NCBI GenBank assembly: GCA_023957245.1
Contig: JAMLHJ010000001.1
Span: 271,273 to 335,272 of the forward strand
Reading direction: 5' to 3'
From: Chitinophagales bacterium
GTDB lineage: Bacteria; Bacteroidota; Bacteroidia; Chitinophagales; JADIYW01
DNA length: 64,000 nt
A program made the translations under genes and the position numbers. Below the pieces are notes generated by a model that was not told the DNA's origin, made no database searches, and worked only from the letters and a program-made list of their open reading frames with translations. Below, in pieces: positions 1 through 8,155 of this stretch (positions are counted from its first letter, which is position 1; the number at the start of each line of letters is the position of its first letter).

Positions 1-737
1 GTCATACAGAATACACTGTAAAATATTATAGAATTGGAAGAGCAGAACAAGATCAATTGGCTTTTGAAAGTCATAAAAAAATGGCTGCTGCTTATGAAGA
101 GGGATTTTTTGACGACATGATTACTCCTTTTAAAGGATTAACAAGAGATAACAACTTGAGACCTGATACAAGATTGGAAAAACTAGCAACACTTAAACCA
201 GCTTTTGATAAGAATGGAGGTACAATGACTGCTGGAAACTCTACTCCTTTATCAGATGGTGCTTCCGTTGTCCTTTTGGCTTCTGAAGAATGGGCTAAAG
301 CTCATAACCTCCCTATCCTTGCTTACATTTCATTTGCTCAACTTGCAGCAATTGAGTATGTAGAAAACAAACATAATCTACTGATGGCTCCAGCTATTGC
401 TGCTCATGATATGTTGAAAAAAGCCAACTTAAAACTACAAGATTTTGATTTCTATGAAATACATGAGGCTTTTGCTGGTCAAGTTTTAGCAACATTGAAA
501 ATCTGGGAAAGTGAAGAATTATCTGCAAAATTAGGTATTGAAGCCCTCGGTTCTATTGACAGAAGCAAACTCAATGTCAAAGGTAGTAGCCTTGCAGCGG
601 CTCACCCATTTGCAGCTACTGGAGGAAGAATTATTGCTACACTAGCCAAACTTTTAAACGAAAAAGGTTCTGGTAGAGGATTTATTTCTATCTGTGCAGC
701 TAGAGGTCAAGGATTGACAATGATATTGGAAAAATAA
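1..737 (+). CDS. Acetyl-CoA C-acyltransferase (thiolase), FadI-like, 5'-truncated by the window edge
   Basis: C-terminal part of a thiolase, which cleaves 3-ketoacyl-CoA with CoA in beta-oxidation or condenses acetyl-CoA in reverse. The frame is open from base 3, so the TTG at 57 is internal and the true start lies before the window. Thiolase C-terminal motifs are visible: an IHEAFAGQ block (family NEAFA-type loop), AAHPFAATGGR, where the histidine is catalytic, and SICAARGQG near the end, where the cysteine is the second catalytic cysteine. The HPFAATG form is closer to FadI/trifunctional-type thiolases than to biosynthetic AtoB. The first catalytic cysteine would lie upstream, outside the window. 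A strong terminator follows, so this is the last gene of its transcript. The exact substrate is not determined. Confidence 0.9.
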   Translation, partial: HTEYTVKYYRIGRAEQDQLAFESHKKMAAAYEEGFFDDMITPFKGLTRDNNLRPDTRLEKLATLKPAFDKNGGTMTAGNSTPLSDGASVVLLASEEWAKAHNLPILAYISFAQLAAIEYVENKHNLLMAPAIAAHDMLKKANLKLQDFDFYEIHEAFAGQVLATLKIWESEELSAKLGIEALGSIDRSKLNVKGSSLAAAHPFAATGGRIIATLAKLLNEKGSGRGFISICAARGQGLTMILEK

Positions 738-762
738 TTTTTTATTATCTACAATACTTTTC

Positions 763-790
763 AAAGGTCGCATTCATTGCGGCCTTTTTT
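763..790 (+). terminator. Rho-independent terminator after the thiolase gene
   Basis: An inverted repeat of about 10 bp (AAAGGTCGCA against TGCGGCCTTT, with one G-T type pair) has a short TTCAT loop and is followed directly by a T run. It lies 26 bases after the thiolase stop codon and separates that gene from the aminotransferase on the same strand. Confidence 0.85.
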
Positions 791-880
791 ATTTTCAATA
801 GTTCAATGATAAGTTGCATATTGAGAAACTCTATTACCCAATTTTCATAATTTCACATCTAATACATTTATATTCGCAAT

Positions 881-2071
881 ATGCAATCTGAAAGACAGAT
901 ATTTCTTCAACATATCGCACAGACAAGTGATTCCCCTCTCCTTTTAGAGATTGAAAGTGCATCAGGAATGTGGCTTTATGGAAGAAATAACAAAAAATGG
1001 ATGGACTTAATCGCAGGAATAAGTGTGAGCAATCTTGGTCATTGTCATCCTGAAATCGTAAAAGCTGTCCAAATACAGGCTCAAACATTTATGCATACTT
1101 TGGTCTATGGCGAACTAGTCATGTCTCCACAAGTACAGCTTGCTCAATTACTTACAAGCATTTTACCACCTCAACTTCAACAAGTTTATTATGTCAATTC
1201 TGGAGCAGAAGCAGTTGAAGGGGCAATGAAATTGGCAAAAAAATATACAGGAAGACCAGAAATTATAGGGTTTCACAAAGCGTATCATGGAAGTACTCAA
1301 GGTGCTTTAAGTTTACTAGGAGATGAATATTGGAGAAACAAATTCAGACCTCTATTACCGGGAATTCAACGACTGCAATATAATCAGCTTGAAGATTTAA
1401 ATCTTATCAGCTCACAGACAGCGGCAGTCTTCATCGATCCAGTACAAGCCGAAAGTGGTGTTACAGTTCCTAGCAGGGAATATATGCAAGCATTACGCCA
1501 TAAATGTACTGAAACAGGAACCTTGTTGGTCATGGATGAAATTCAAACTGGCATGGGCCGAACAGGCTCCATGTTTGCCTTTGAACAATTGGGTATTATA
1601 CCAGATATTTTATTACTAGCAAAAGGATTTGGAGGAGGAATGCCTATTGGGGCATTTATATCTTCTAAAAAAATCATGTCTTCCTTATCTGAAAATCCAA
1701 TGCTAGGGCACATTACTACATTTGGAGGACATCCCGTAAGTTGTGCTGCAGCGTTGGCAAATCTTCAGGTGCTTCTCAAAGAAAATTACATTCAACAAGT
1801 TGCAGAAAAAGAAGATTTATTTATCAGCAAATTAAAACATCCTGCTATTCAAAGGATTACTCATAAAGGGTTAATGATAGCAGTCCATTTAGATAATTTT
1901 GACAATCTGAAAAAAGTCATTCAATCTTGTATTCAAAAAGGGCTTTTGACTGATTGGTTTTTATTTGAATCGAGTGCTATGCGTATAGCTCCACCTTTAA
2001 TCATTACAAAAGAAGAAATTGAATTTGCTTGCGATATTATTTTATCAGCATTAGATGAAGTGTATAAATAG
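881..2071 (+). CDS. Class III PLP-dependent aminotransferase (acetylornithine/ornithine type, substrate unknown)
   Basis: A fold-type I, subgroup III aminotransferase of 396 residues, normal for the family. The PLP-binding block SGAEAVEGAMKLA lies near residues 107-119, the aspartate that contacts the pyridine nitrogen is D219 in MDEIQTGMGRTG, and the Schiff-base lysine is K248 in LAKGFGGG. This family includes ArgD, RocD and GabT enzymes that move an amino group from an omega- or alpha-amine to 2-oxoglutarate. Nothing here fixes the substrate, and no arginine biosynthesis gene is adjacent. The flippase gene starts 5 bases after its stop, so the two are probably co-transcribed. No clear ribosome-binding site precedes the ATG. 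Confidence 0.85.
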   Translation: MQSERQIFLQHIAQTSDSPLLLEIESASGMWLYGRNNKKWMDLIAGISVSNLGHCHPEIVKAVQIQAQTFMHTLVYGELVMSPQVQLAQLLTSILPPQLQQVYYVNSGAEAVEGAMKLAKKYTGRPEIIGFHKAYHGSTQGALSLLGDEYWRNKFRPLLPGIQRLQYNQLEDLNLISSQTAAVFIDPVQAESGVTVPSREYMQALRHKCTETGTLLVMDEIQTGMGRTGSMFAFEQLGIIPDILLLAKGFGGGMPIGAFISSKKIMSSLSENPMLGHITTFGGHPVSCAAALANLQVLLKENYIQQVAEKEDLFISKLKHPAIQRITHKGLMIAVHLDNFDNLKKVIQSCIQKGLLTDWFLFESSAMRIAPPLIITKEEIEFACDIILSALDEVYK

Positions 2072-2076
2072 AAAAC

Positions 2077-3513
2077 ATGAGTATGCGACAGTCTTTCTTA
2101 TTCAACACTATATTTGCTCTAGCTGTCAATTTTATAATCAAACCTATTTGGATATTTGGCATTGACCGTACAGTACAAAATGAATTAGGAAGTCATGAAT
2201 ATGGAATCTATTTTGCTGTTTTCAACTTCACTTATCTCTTTCAAATATTCTTAGATTTCGGCCTGCAAAATTACACACAGACCGAGATTGCATTAGATAG
2301 TAGTCGATTTGGGAAGGTGTTTCCAGGCTTAGTCACTTCAAAATTGGCAATGACTATCATTTATTTGATACTATCTATCACTGTGGCAAGTGCATTGGGA
2401 TATATTCATTATAATTTTTTCCCTTGGTTGATTTTGAACCAGATTCTTTTGTCATTTAATATATTTTTCAGAGCCAATATTAGCGCACATAGGTTATTTA
2501 TAAAAGATGCATTATTATCTTCTTTGGATAAATTTCTCATGATTATTGGATGCACTATCATGATACTTCCAAATCCTAGGATATTTGATTTGAATATTCA
2601 AAATTTCGTCTGGATACAGACTATTTCTCTAGCCATAACAACCGCTTTTAGTATTTATTTCAGCTTACAACTCAGCACTAAATTTCATTGGCAGTTTGAT
2701 AAGAAATTATTTAAAAATATCATTGTATCAGCTATACCTTTTGCCACAATATATTTTCTAATGACTGTTTACTATCGTATTGACACAGTAATGATAGAGA
2801 AAATGCTAGGTGAAAAAGGAGCTTATGAAGCAGGGATATATGCTCAAAGCTACCGAATCATGGAGTCTGTCAATAATATTGGGTATATCATCGCTGGGAT
2901 TCTATTACCCTTATTTGCCCATAAGCTCAGTCAGATTGAACAATTGCAAAAAATAATTAGACAAGGATTCAATATGATGACAATTATTATTGTTCCTATT
3001 GTTTTGGGTGGCACTTTTTACGCTAAAGAAATCATCAATACTTTATACCCTGATGCACCAGATTATAGTAGTACAATTTTCATTGTTTTATTATTAAACT
3101 TTATTCCTGTTGGTCTTTTATATGTTTTCGGCCCTCTGTTGACTGTAAAAAAATCTTTCGGAATAATGATACCAAGCTTAGCTGTCGCTAGTATAATGAA
3201 TGTATTTTTAAACTATTATTTCATTCCCCAAAATGGAGCTTTAGGAGCTGCTATAGCAACATTTTCCACACAGATTTTAATGCTTACTGTTTACTCAATT
3301 GCCATCATCAAAATATTCAAAATCAACTTTAATTTCATCTATTTCCTTAAGATAGTTACTTTTATCATCACAGTATTTACCATTAACTATGTTCTATATC
3401 AAACTGAAACATTTTGGTTGGTATCACTATTTTTCAGTGGAATAATTAGCTTATTATTTGCATTTGCATTAAAAATTATAACAAAAGAGACCTTTTTATT
3501 AAAAATTTATTAG
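2077..3513 (+). CDS. Oligosaccharide flippase family protein (MOP superfamily, Wzx-like)
   Basis: A polytopic inner-membrane protein of 478 residues with roughly twelve to fourteen hydrophobic segments and few charged loops, as in Wzx-type lipid-linked oligosaccharide flippases. The N-terminal segment contains the GIDRTVQNELGSHEYGIYFA stretch, like the common start of these proteins where the first helices are followed by a GxxxYG-type motif. It probably moves undecaprenyl-linked glycans across the inner membrane. It sits 5 bases behind an aminotransferase gene but is not within a recognisable polysaccharide cluster, so its substrate is unknown. A second MOP flippase is found at 60.6 kb in the window and is not closely similar by eye. 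Confidence 0.85.
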   Translation: MSMRQSFLFNTIFALAVNFIIKPIWIFGIDRTVQNELGSHEYGIYFAVFNFTYLFQIFLDFGLQNYTQTEIALDSSRFGKVFPGLVTSKLAMTIIYLILSITVASALGYIHYNFFPWLILNQILLSFNIFFRANISAHRLFIKDALLSSLDKFLMIIGCTIMILPNPRIFDLNIQNFVWIQTISLAITTAFSIYFSLQLSTKFHWQFDKKLFKNIIVSAIPFATIYFLMTVYYRIDTVMIEKMLGEKGAYEAGIYAQSYRIMESVNNIGYIIAGILLPLFAHKLSQIEQLQKIIRQGFNMMTIIIVPIVLGGTFYAKEIINTLYPDAPDYSSTIFIVLLLNFIPVGLLYVFGPLLTVKKSFGIMIPSLAVASIMNVFLNYYFIPQNGALGAAIATFSTQILMLTVYSIAIIKIFKINFNFIYFLKIVTFIITVFTINYVLYQTETFWLVSLFFSGIISLLFAFALKIITKETFLLKIY

Positions 3514-3536
3514 CAATATAAACAAGTCTTAACTTC

Positions 3537-3544
3537 TATCTTCG
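3537..3544 (+). promoter_or_regulatory. Candidate -7 element (TATCTTCG) upstream of the YjbQ gene
   Basis: The octamer TATCTTCG differs in one base from the Bacteroidota -7 consensus TAnnTTTG and lies 49 bases before the ATG at 3593. I did not find a convincing TTTG at the proper -33 spacing, so this is a weak call. Confidence 0.3.
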
Positions 3545-3592
3545 CAAGGATACCAAGAGTATTTATACCTTTAATATCTTTATCGAACATTT

Positions 3593-4003
3593 ATGGTTAA
3601 AAATTTTCCTATTACATTACCTCAATATTCTCGTGGTTTTCATTTGATCACTACAGAAATATTAAAAAGCATCCCAGCATTGCCAGAAGAAGGGATATTA
3701 CAAGTATTTATCCAACATACTTCAGCAGGTATTTGTATTAACGAAAATGCTGACCAAACAGTACTAGATGACTTTGAGATGGTTTTCAATCGATTAGTCC
3801 CTGAAATTGGGTTTCCTTATTCACATACTGTTGAAGGGTTAGATGATATGCCAGCACATATTAAAAGTGTATTTTCTGGTAGTTCAATTAATATTCCTAT
3901 TATCAATGGAAAATTAGCACTTGGGGTGTGGCAAGGAATATATCTTTGCGAATTTAGAAATCGAGGAGGAAATAGAAAATTGATTGCATCTATCATTTCA
4001 TAA
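3593..4003 (+). CDS. YjbQ/UPF0047 family protein
   Basis: A small single-domain protein of 136 residues, the usual length of the YjbQ (UPF0047) family. The family signature HTSAGICINENAD begins at H42, and the second conserved block EGLDDMPAHIKS lies near residues 81-92, followed by LALGVWQGIYLCEFR near the C-terminus. Members form trimers with a metal-like site made of conserved histidines and have been reported to have secondary thiamine-phosphate synthase activity. The physiological role is not settled. It has its own short upstream region after the flippase gene and is followed by a 147-base gap before bioB. Confidence 0.88.
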   Translation: MVKNFPITLPQYSRGFHLITTEILKSIPALPEEGILQVFIQHTSAGICINENADQTVLDDFEMVFNRLVPEIGFPYSHTVEGLDDMPAHIKSVFSGSSINIPIINGKLALGVWQGIYLCEFRNRGGNRKLIASIIS

Positions 4004-4125
4004 TTTCTTCAATCTTCTGAGAGAAAAAAAATTCTATTTTCATTCATTTCAACAAGAATATTAAAATTATATACCATTTTTGACTATAGAACTATCTTTC
4101 AAATTTGATATTCAACATTAAAAAA

Positions 4126-4145
4126 GTAATTTAGTTGAAAATTAC
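4126..4145. promoter_or_regulatory. Inverted repeat just before bioB (possible operator or translation-control hairpin)
   Basis: Perfect 7-bp arms (GTAATTT and AAATTAC) separated by 6 bases, ending 5 bases before the bioB ATG. It could bind a regulator or fold in the mRNA over the start region. It does not match the long BirA operator known from enterobacteria. In DNA this AT-rich a 7-bp repeat can arise by chance. Confidence 0.3.
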
Positions 4146-4150
4146 AATTC

Positions 4151-5143
4151 ATGTCTGATATCCGTAATGACTGGAAAATAGAAGAAATCGCTGAAATTTA
4201 CAATTCCCCATTATTAGAGCTTGTATATAGAGCTGCAACTATTCATAGGAAATATCATACTCCCAATGAAATTCAAGTCTGTACACTCTTGTCTGTAAAA
4301 ACTGGAGGCTGTACTGAAGATTGCTCATATTGTTCACAATCAGCAAGATATCATACAGATATTGAAATACACAAATTATTAGATGTCAACTCTGTACTTA
4401 CCAAAGCCAAAGAAGCCAAAGATAGTGGCTCTACAAGGTTTTGCATGGGGGCAGCATGGAGAGAACTTCGTAATAATAGAGATTTTGAGAAAGTCCTCCA
4501 AATGGTGAGAGGTGTAAATGATATGGGAATGGAAGTCTGCTGTACAATGGGGATGTTGACAGAAGAACAAGCTGTCCAACTCAAAGAAGCTGGTATTTAT
4601 GCATACAACCATAATCTGGATACATCTGAAGAATATTACGATAAAATCATAACTACTCGAACATACGATGATAGATTAAAAACTATCGGAAATGTACAAA
4701 AAGCAGGAATCAGAGTTTGCAGTGGAGGAATCATAGGTTTGGGAGAAAGCCATGATGACAGAATCGGTATGCTGCACACCTTAGCTACTTTGCCTCAACA
4801 TCCAGAATCGGTCCCAGTCAATGCACTTGTTGCAGTTGAAGGTACGATTTTAGAAGGAAGAGAAAGAGTTCCTGTATTTGAGATGGTAAGAATGGTAGCC
4901 ACAGCCAGAATCTTAATGCCAATGTCAATGGTACGTCTGTCGGCTGGAAGATTGGAGATGCCTATTTCAGAACAAGCATTTTGTTTTATGGCAGGAGCCA
5001 ATTCTATCTTTGCAGGAGACAAATTGTTAACTACTCCTAATCCAGAACATTCAGACGACATGGCAATGTTTGAATTATTAGGATTGCAACCAAGAGAATC
5101 CTTCAAAACAGAAGGTGTAGAGTCAAATGAAATCCTCAATTAG
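4151..5143 (+). CDS. bioB: Biotin synthase
   Basis: Radical SAM enzyme that inserts sulfur into dethiobiotin to make biotin. The CxxxCxxC motif that binds the 4Fe-4S cluster is at C54, C58 and C61 ([18 protein letters not shown]). The following blocks of the TIM barrel are typical of BioB, including [22 protein letters not shown] and RLSAGRLEM, the last carrying the arginine that helps bind the 2Fe-2S cluster. Length 330 is normal. It is the first gene of a bioB-F-D-A operon, and the bioF start overlaps its 3' end by 17 bases, which suggests translational coupling. It is preceded by a small inverted repeat. Confidence 0.97.
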   Translation: MSDIRNDWKIEEIAEIYNSPLLELVYRAATIHRKYHTPNEIQVCTLLSVKTGGCTEDCSYCSQSARYHTDIEIHKLLDVNSVLTKAKEAKDSGSTRFCMGAAWRELRNNRDFEKVLQMVRGVNDMGMEVCCTMGMLTEEQAVQLKEAGIYAYNHNLDTSEEYYDKIITTRTYDDRLKTIGNVQKAGIRVCSGGIIGLGESHDDRIGMLHTLATLPQHPESVPVNALVAVEGTILEGRERVPVFEMVRMVATARILMPMSMVRLSAGRLEMPISEQAFCFMAGANSIFAGDKLLTTPNPEHSDDMAMFELLGLQPRESFKTEGVESNEILN

Positions 5144-6272
5144 CCATTTTGATAATATTCAAGATAGAATAGCTGAATCGCTCAAAAATCGTCAAGAAAA
5201 TAATAGATATAGACAACTGACGCTATTAGGTGATTTGATAGACTTTAGATCCAATGATTATTTGGGACTTACTCAATCTGCTTGGATCAAACAAAAACTA
5301 TCTGAATTTCAATTTCAACAATTAGGGTCATCGGGTTCAAGACTTTTAAGCGGAAATTCCTCCATACACGAACAAGTGGAAGATTTCTTGGCAGATTTCT
5401 ATCAGAGCGAATCTGCACTTCTATTCAATTCTGGATTTGATGCCAATGTCGGATTACTCTCTACTATTATAAGACCTGATGATATAGTGTATTTTGACGA
5501 AGCTATACATGCTTCAATGCACCAAGGGTTAAAACTGTCAAAAGCAGAAACAATATCCTTCAATCACAATGACATTGAAGATTTAGAAAACAAAATTGAG
5601 CAATATCCAACTAAAAAAATTGCTTGGATTGTCTGTGAAAGTTATTATTCAATGAATGGCGATAAAGCTCCATTGGAAAAACTTGCACAAATAGCTCAAA
5701 AATACAACCTTCAAATCATAGTTGATGAAGCTCATGCAGTAGGTTGTTTTGGTGAAAATGGCAGAGGTCTTTGCAATGAAATAAATTTTGGAAACTCATT
5801 ATTTGCACGCATTGTCACTTTTGGAAAAGCAATTGGCTCACATGGTGCAGCAATTTTATGTAGTCAGAAAACTAAAGAATACCTGATTAATTTTTCAAAA
5901 AATTTTATTTACACAACTGCTCTTCCTCCACACAATATTTACCATATTTATTTAGCACATCAATTTTTATTAAAATTTCCAAATGCAGCTAAGAAACTCC
6001 ATCAAAATATTCAATATTTTAAGCAAAGAACTTTTGATTTACAAAACTTAAGTGGAGAAGGACCAGTCTTTTCTTTTATCCTACCAGGTGAACAAAATGT
6101 AAAAATATTAGCTCAGAAATTACAAAATATTGGCATGGCAATTCAACCTATTGTTGCGCCAACTGTTCCTAAAGGGAAAGAGCAACTTCGGATTATTTTA
6201 CACAGTCAAAATACTATCGATGAAATTCAATTATTGATAGCTACTTTACTCAATGAAAATGATGGGAAATAA
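5127..6272 (+). CDS. bioF: 8-amino-7-oxononanoate synthase
   Basis: PLP-dependent alpha-oxoamine synthase that condenses pimeloyl-ACP (or -CoA) with alanine. Key features: [11 protein letters not shown] near 68-78, the VDEAHAVG block with D200, and the Schiff-base lysine K234 in [12 protein letters not shown]. Length 381 fits BioF; the related 2-amino-3-ketobutyrate CoA ligase is similar in sequence, but the position between bioB and bioD settles the assignment. It overlaps bioB by 17 bases and bioD by 20 bases. Confidence 0.95.
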   Translation: MKSSISHFDNIQDRIAESLKNRQENNRYRQLTLLGDLIDFRSNDYLGLTQSAWIKQKLSEFQFQQLGSSGSRLLSGNSSIHEQVEDFLADFYQSESALLFNSGFDANVGLLSTIIRPDDIVYFDEAIHASMHQGLKLSKAETISFNHNDIEDLENKIEQYPTKKIAWIVCESYYSMNGDKAPLEKLAQIAQKYNLQIIVDEAHAVGCFGENGRGLCNEINFGNSLFARIVTFGKAIGSHGAAILCSQKTKEYLINFSKNFIYTTALPPHNIYHIYLAHQFLLKFPNAAKKLHQNIQYFKQRTFDLQNLSGEGPVFSFILPGEQNVKILAQKLQNIGMAIQPIVAPTVPKGKEQLRIILHSQNTIDEIQLLIATLLNENDGK

Positions 6273-6897
6273 AATTGCAATAGTAGGAATAGGAACAGAT
6301 GTTGGCAAAACTCTTGTTTCAGCAATAGCATGCACAGCACTCAATGCAACATATTGGAAACCCATACAGACGGGATATTTGAATGGCGCTGGAGATATAG
6401 ACAGTGCTTTTATTGCACAATGGACTAACAGTGAGATTCTTCCTGAAATATATTTACTTCAACAACCTTTATCTCCTCATATTGCTGCAAAAATAGACTC
6501 AGTAGAAATTGACACCTCTCAATTAAAATCACCTGATATACAACAAAACTTAATCATAGAGACAGCAGGAGGATTAATGGTTCCGTTCAATTCTACTCAA
6601 CTTTTTATTGATATTTTAAAACAATGGAATATTCCTGTCATTTTAGTTGTTAAACAATATTTAGGCAATATCAATCATACTATACTCAGTCTAGAAGCAT
6701 TAAAAAACAGGAACATCCATATCATAGGATATATCTCAAATGGAGAGGCACTCCCAGATACCAATGAATGGATAAGTAATTACACACAAGTTCCACTTTT
6801 ATTAGAAATACCTGAATTAGAAGAAATTAATCACAAAAACATACAATCATTAGCTATCCAGCTAAAAATAAATTTAAAGAGATATGGAGTGGAATAA
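6253..6897 (+). CDS. bioD: Dethiobiotin synthetase
   Basis: ATP-dependent carboxylase that closes the ureido ring of dethiobiotin from 7,8-diaminononanoate. The P-loop GIGTDVGKT is at residues 12-20, followed by YWKPIQTGY, where the lysine is conserved in BioD, and by ETAGGLMVPFN around residues 97-107. Length 214 is normal. Starts at residues 1, 3 or 4 are all possible since three ATG codons are clustered; the most upstream overlaps bioF by 20 bases. It overlaps bioA by 14 bases at its 3' end, continuing the overlapped layout of the operon. Confidence 0.95.
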   Translation: MKMMGNKIAIVGIGTDVGKTLVSAIACTALNATYWKPIQTGYLNGAGDIDSAFIAQWTNSEILPEIYLLQQPLSPHIAAKIDSVEIDTSQLKSPDIQQNLIIETAGGLMVPFNSTQLFIDILKQWNIPVILVVKQYLGNINHTILSLEALKNRNIHIIGYISNGEALPDTNEWISNYTQVPLLLEIPELEEINHKNIQSLAIQLKINLKRYGVE

Positions 6898-8155
6898 ACG
6901 AGACAAAACAGCTATTTGGCATCCTTGTACCCCTCAATGGAAAGAAGATTTTAATATCAATATAGTCAGAGCAAAAGGAATCTATCTATATGATGATCAA
7001 GGCAATGAATATATCGATGCAGTTTCTTCATGGTGGGTCAATTTGCATGGGCATACACATCCACATATCAATCAAAGATTAAAAGAGCAAATCGATCAAC
7101 TTGAACATGTCATTTTTGCAGGATTTACACATCAACCTGCTATTGAGTTAGCTGAAGAAGTATTAAAATTATTACCTGAGAATCAATCAAAAATATTTTA
7201 TTCAGATAATGGTTCGACAGCCGTAGAGGTGGCAATCAAAATGGCTATGCAATATTGGTATAACATCGGTCAAAAGAAACACAGCTTTCTTGCATTTGAA
7301 AACAGTTATCATGGTGACACTTTTGGGTCAATGGCTGTGGGTGCAGATAGTCCTTTCAATGACCCTTATGGCAAGCCCGCATTTAATGTTATTCATATTC
7401 CGACTCCAACAGATGAGAACATAGATACAATATTAGAAAAAATCAGCCTTACAGCACAAGAGCATGATATAGCAGGGTTTATTTTCGAACCATTAGTGCA
7501 AGGCTGGGCAGGGATGTTAATGTACGAAGCAGAATTACTTGAAAAAATTATCCGCCATTGTAAGCAATTGGACATTATCACTATTGCTGATGAAGTTATG
7601 ACAGGCTTTGGACGCACAGGAGCAATGTTTGCTTGTGACCATTTTGAAGAAGCTCCAGATATTTTTTGTCTTTCCAAAGGATTGACTGGTGGATATATGG
7701 CATTGGGAGCTACTTCATGTACTTCAAAAATTTATCATGCCTACTTACAAAAAGATCCATTAAAAACATTCTACCATGGGCATTCATATACAGCAAATCC
7801 ATTGGCTTGTACGGCAGGGCTAGCTTCATTAGATATCTTCAGACAACCAGGTTATATTGACGAGATTGTCCGTATAGTATATAAACATCAAGCTTTTTTA
7901 TATCAATTACAAAGTCATCCCAAAGTAGAAAATCCTAGACAGACAGGAACAATATTGGCATTTGACATCAAAAACAATGAGCCTACGAGCTATTTCAATT
8001 CAAAAAGAGATTTATACTATAAAGCTTTCTTACAAAAAGGGGTATTATTAAGACCATTAGGCAATACCATTTACATTATTCCTCCTTATTGTATTACAAA
8101 TGAAGAGTTAGATAAAGTTTATCATGTTATTTTAGAAACACTAAAAATATTATAA
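6884..8155 (+). CDS. bioA: Adenosylmethionine-8-amino-7-oxononanoate aminotransferase
   Basis: Class III aminotransferase that uses SAM as amino donor to turn 8-amino-7-oxononanoate into 7,8-diaminononanoate. BioA hallmarks are present: WHPCTPQ at the start, the WW pair at residues 50-51 (AVSSWWVNLHGH), D236 in IADEVMTGFGRTG and the PLP lysine K265 in LSKGLTGGYM. Length 423 matches. It is the last gene of the bioB-F-D-A operon. No bioC or bioH follows, so pimeloyl supply must be encoded elsewhere. Its last 6 bases overlap the 3' end of the convergent comEC gene. Confidence 0.96.
   Translation: MEWNKRDKTAIWHPCTPQWKEDFNINIVRAKGIYLYDDQGNEYIDAVSSWWVNLHGHTHPHINQRLKEQIDQLEHVIFAGFTHQPAIELAEEVLKLLPENQSKIFYSDNGSTAVEVAIKMAMQYWYNIGQKKHSFLAFENSYHGDTFGSMAVGADSPFNDPYGKPAFNVIHIPTPTDENIDTILEKISLTAQEHDIAGFIFEPLVQGWAGMLMYEAELLEKIIRHCKQLDIITIADEVMTGFGRTGAMFACDHFEEAPDIFCLSKGLTGGYMALGATSCTSKIYHAYLQKDPLKTFYHGHSYTANPLACTAGLASLDIFRQPGYIDEIVRIVYKHQAFLYQLQSHPKVENPRQTGTILAFDIKNNEPTSYFNSKRDLYYKAFLQKGVLLRPLGNTIYIIPPYCITNEELDKVYHVILETLKIL

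Noticed and set aside
57..59. TTG at 57 as the start of the thiolase gene
   Set aside because: The frame is open before it with thiolase-like residues back to base 3, and the protein would lack its first half; the gene simply runs out of the window.
834..1088. Minus-strand frame of 84 codons over the start of the aminotransferase gene
   Set aside because: Antisense shadow of a well-supported gene, no domain features.
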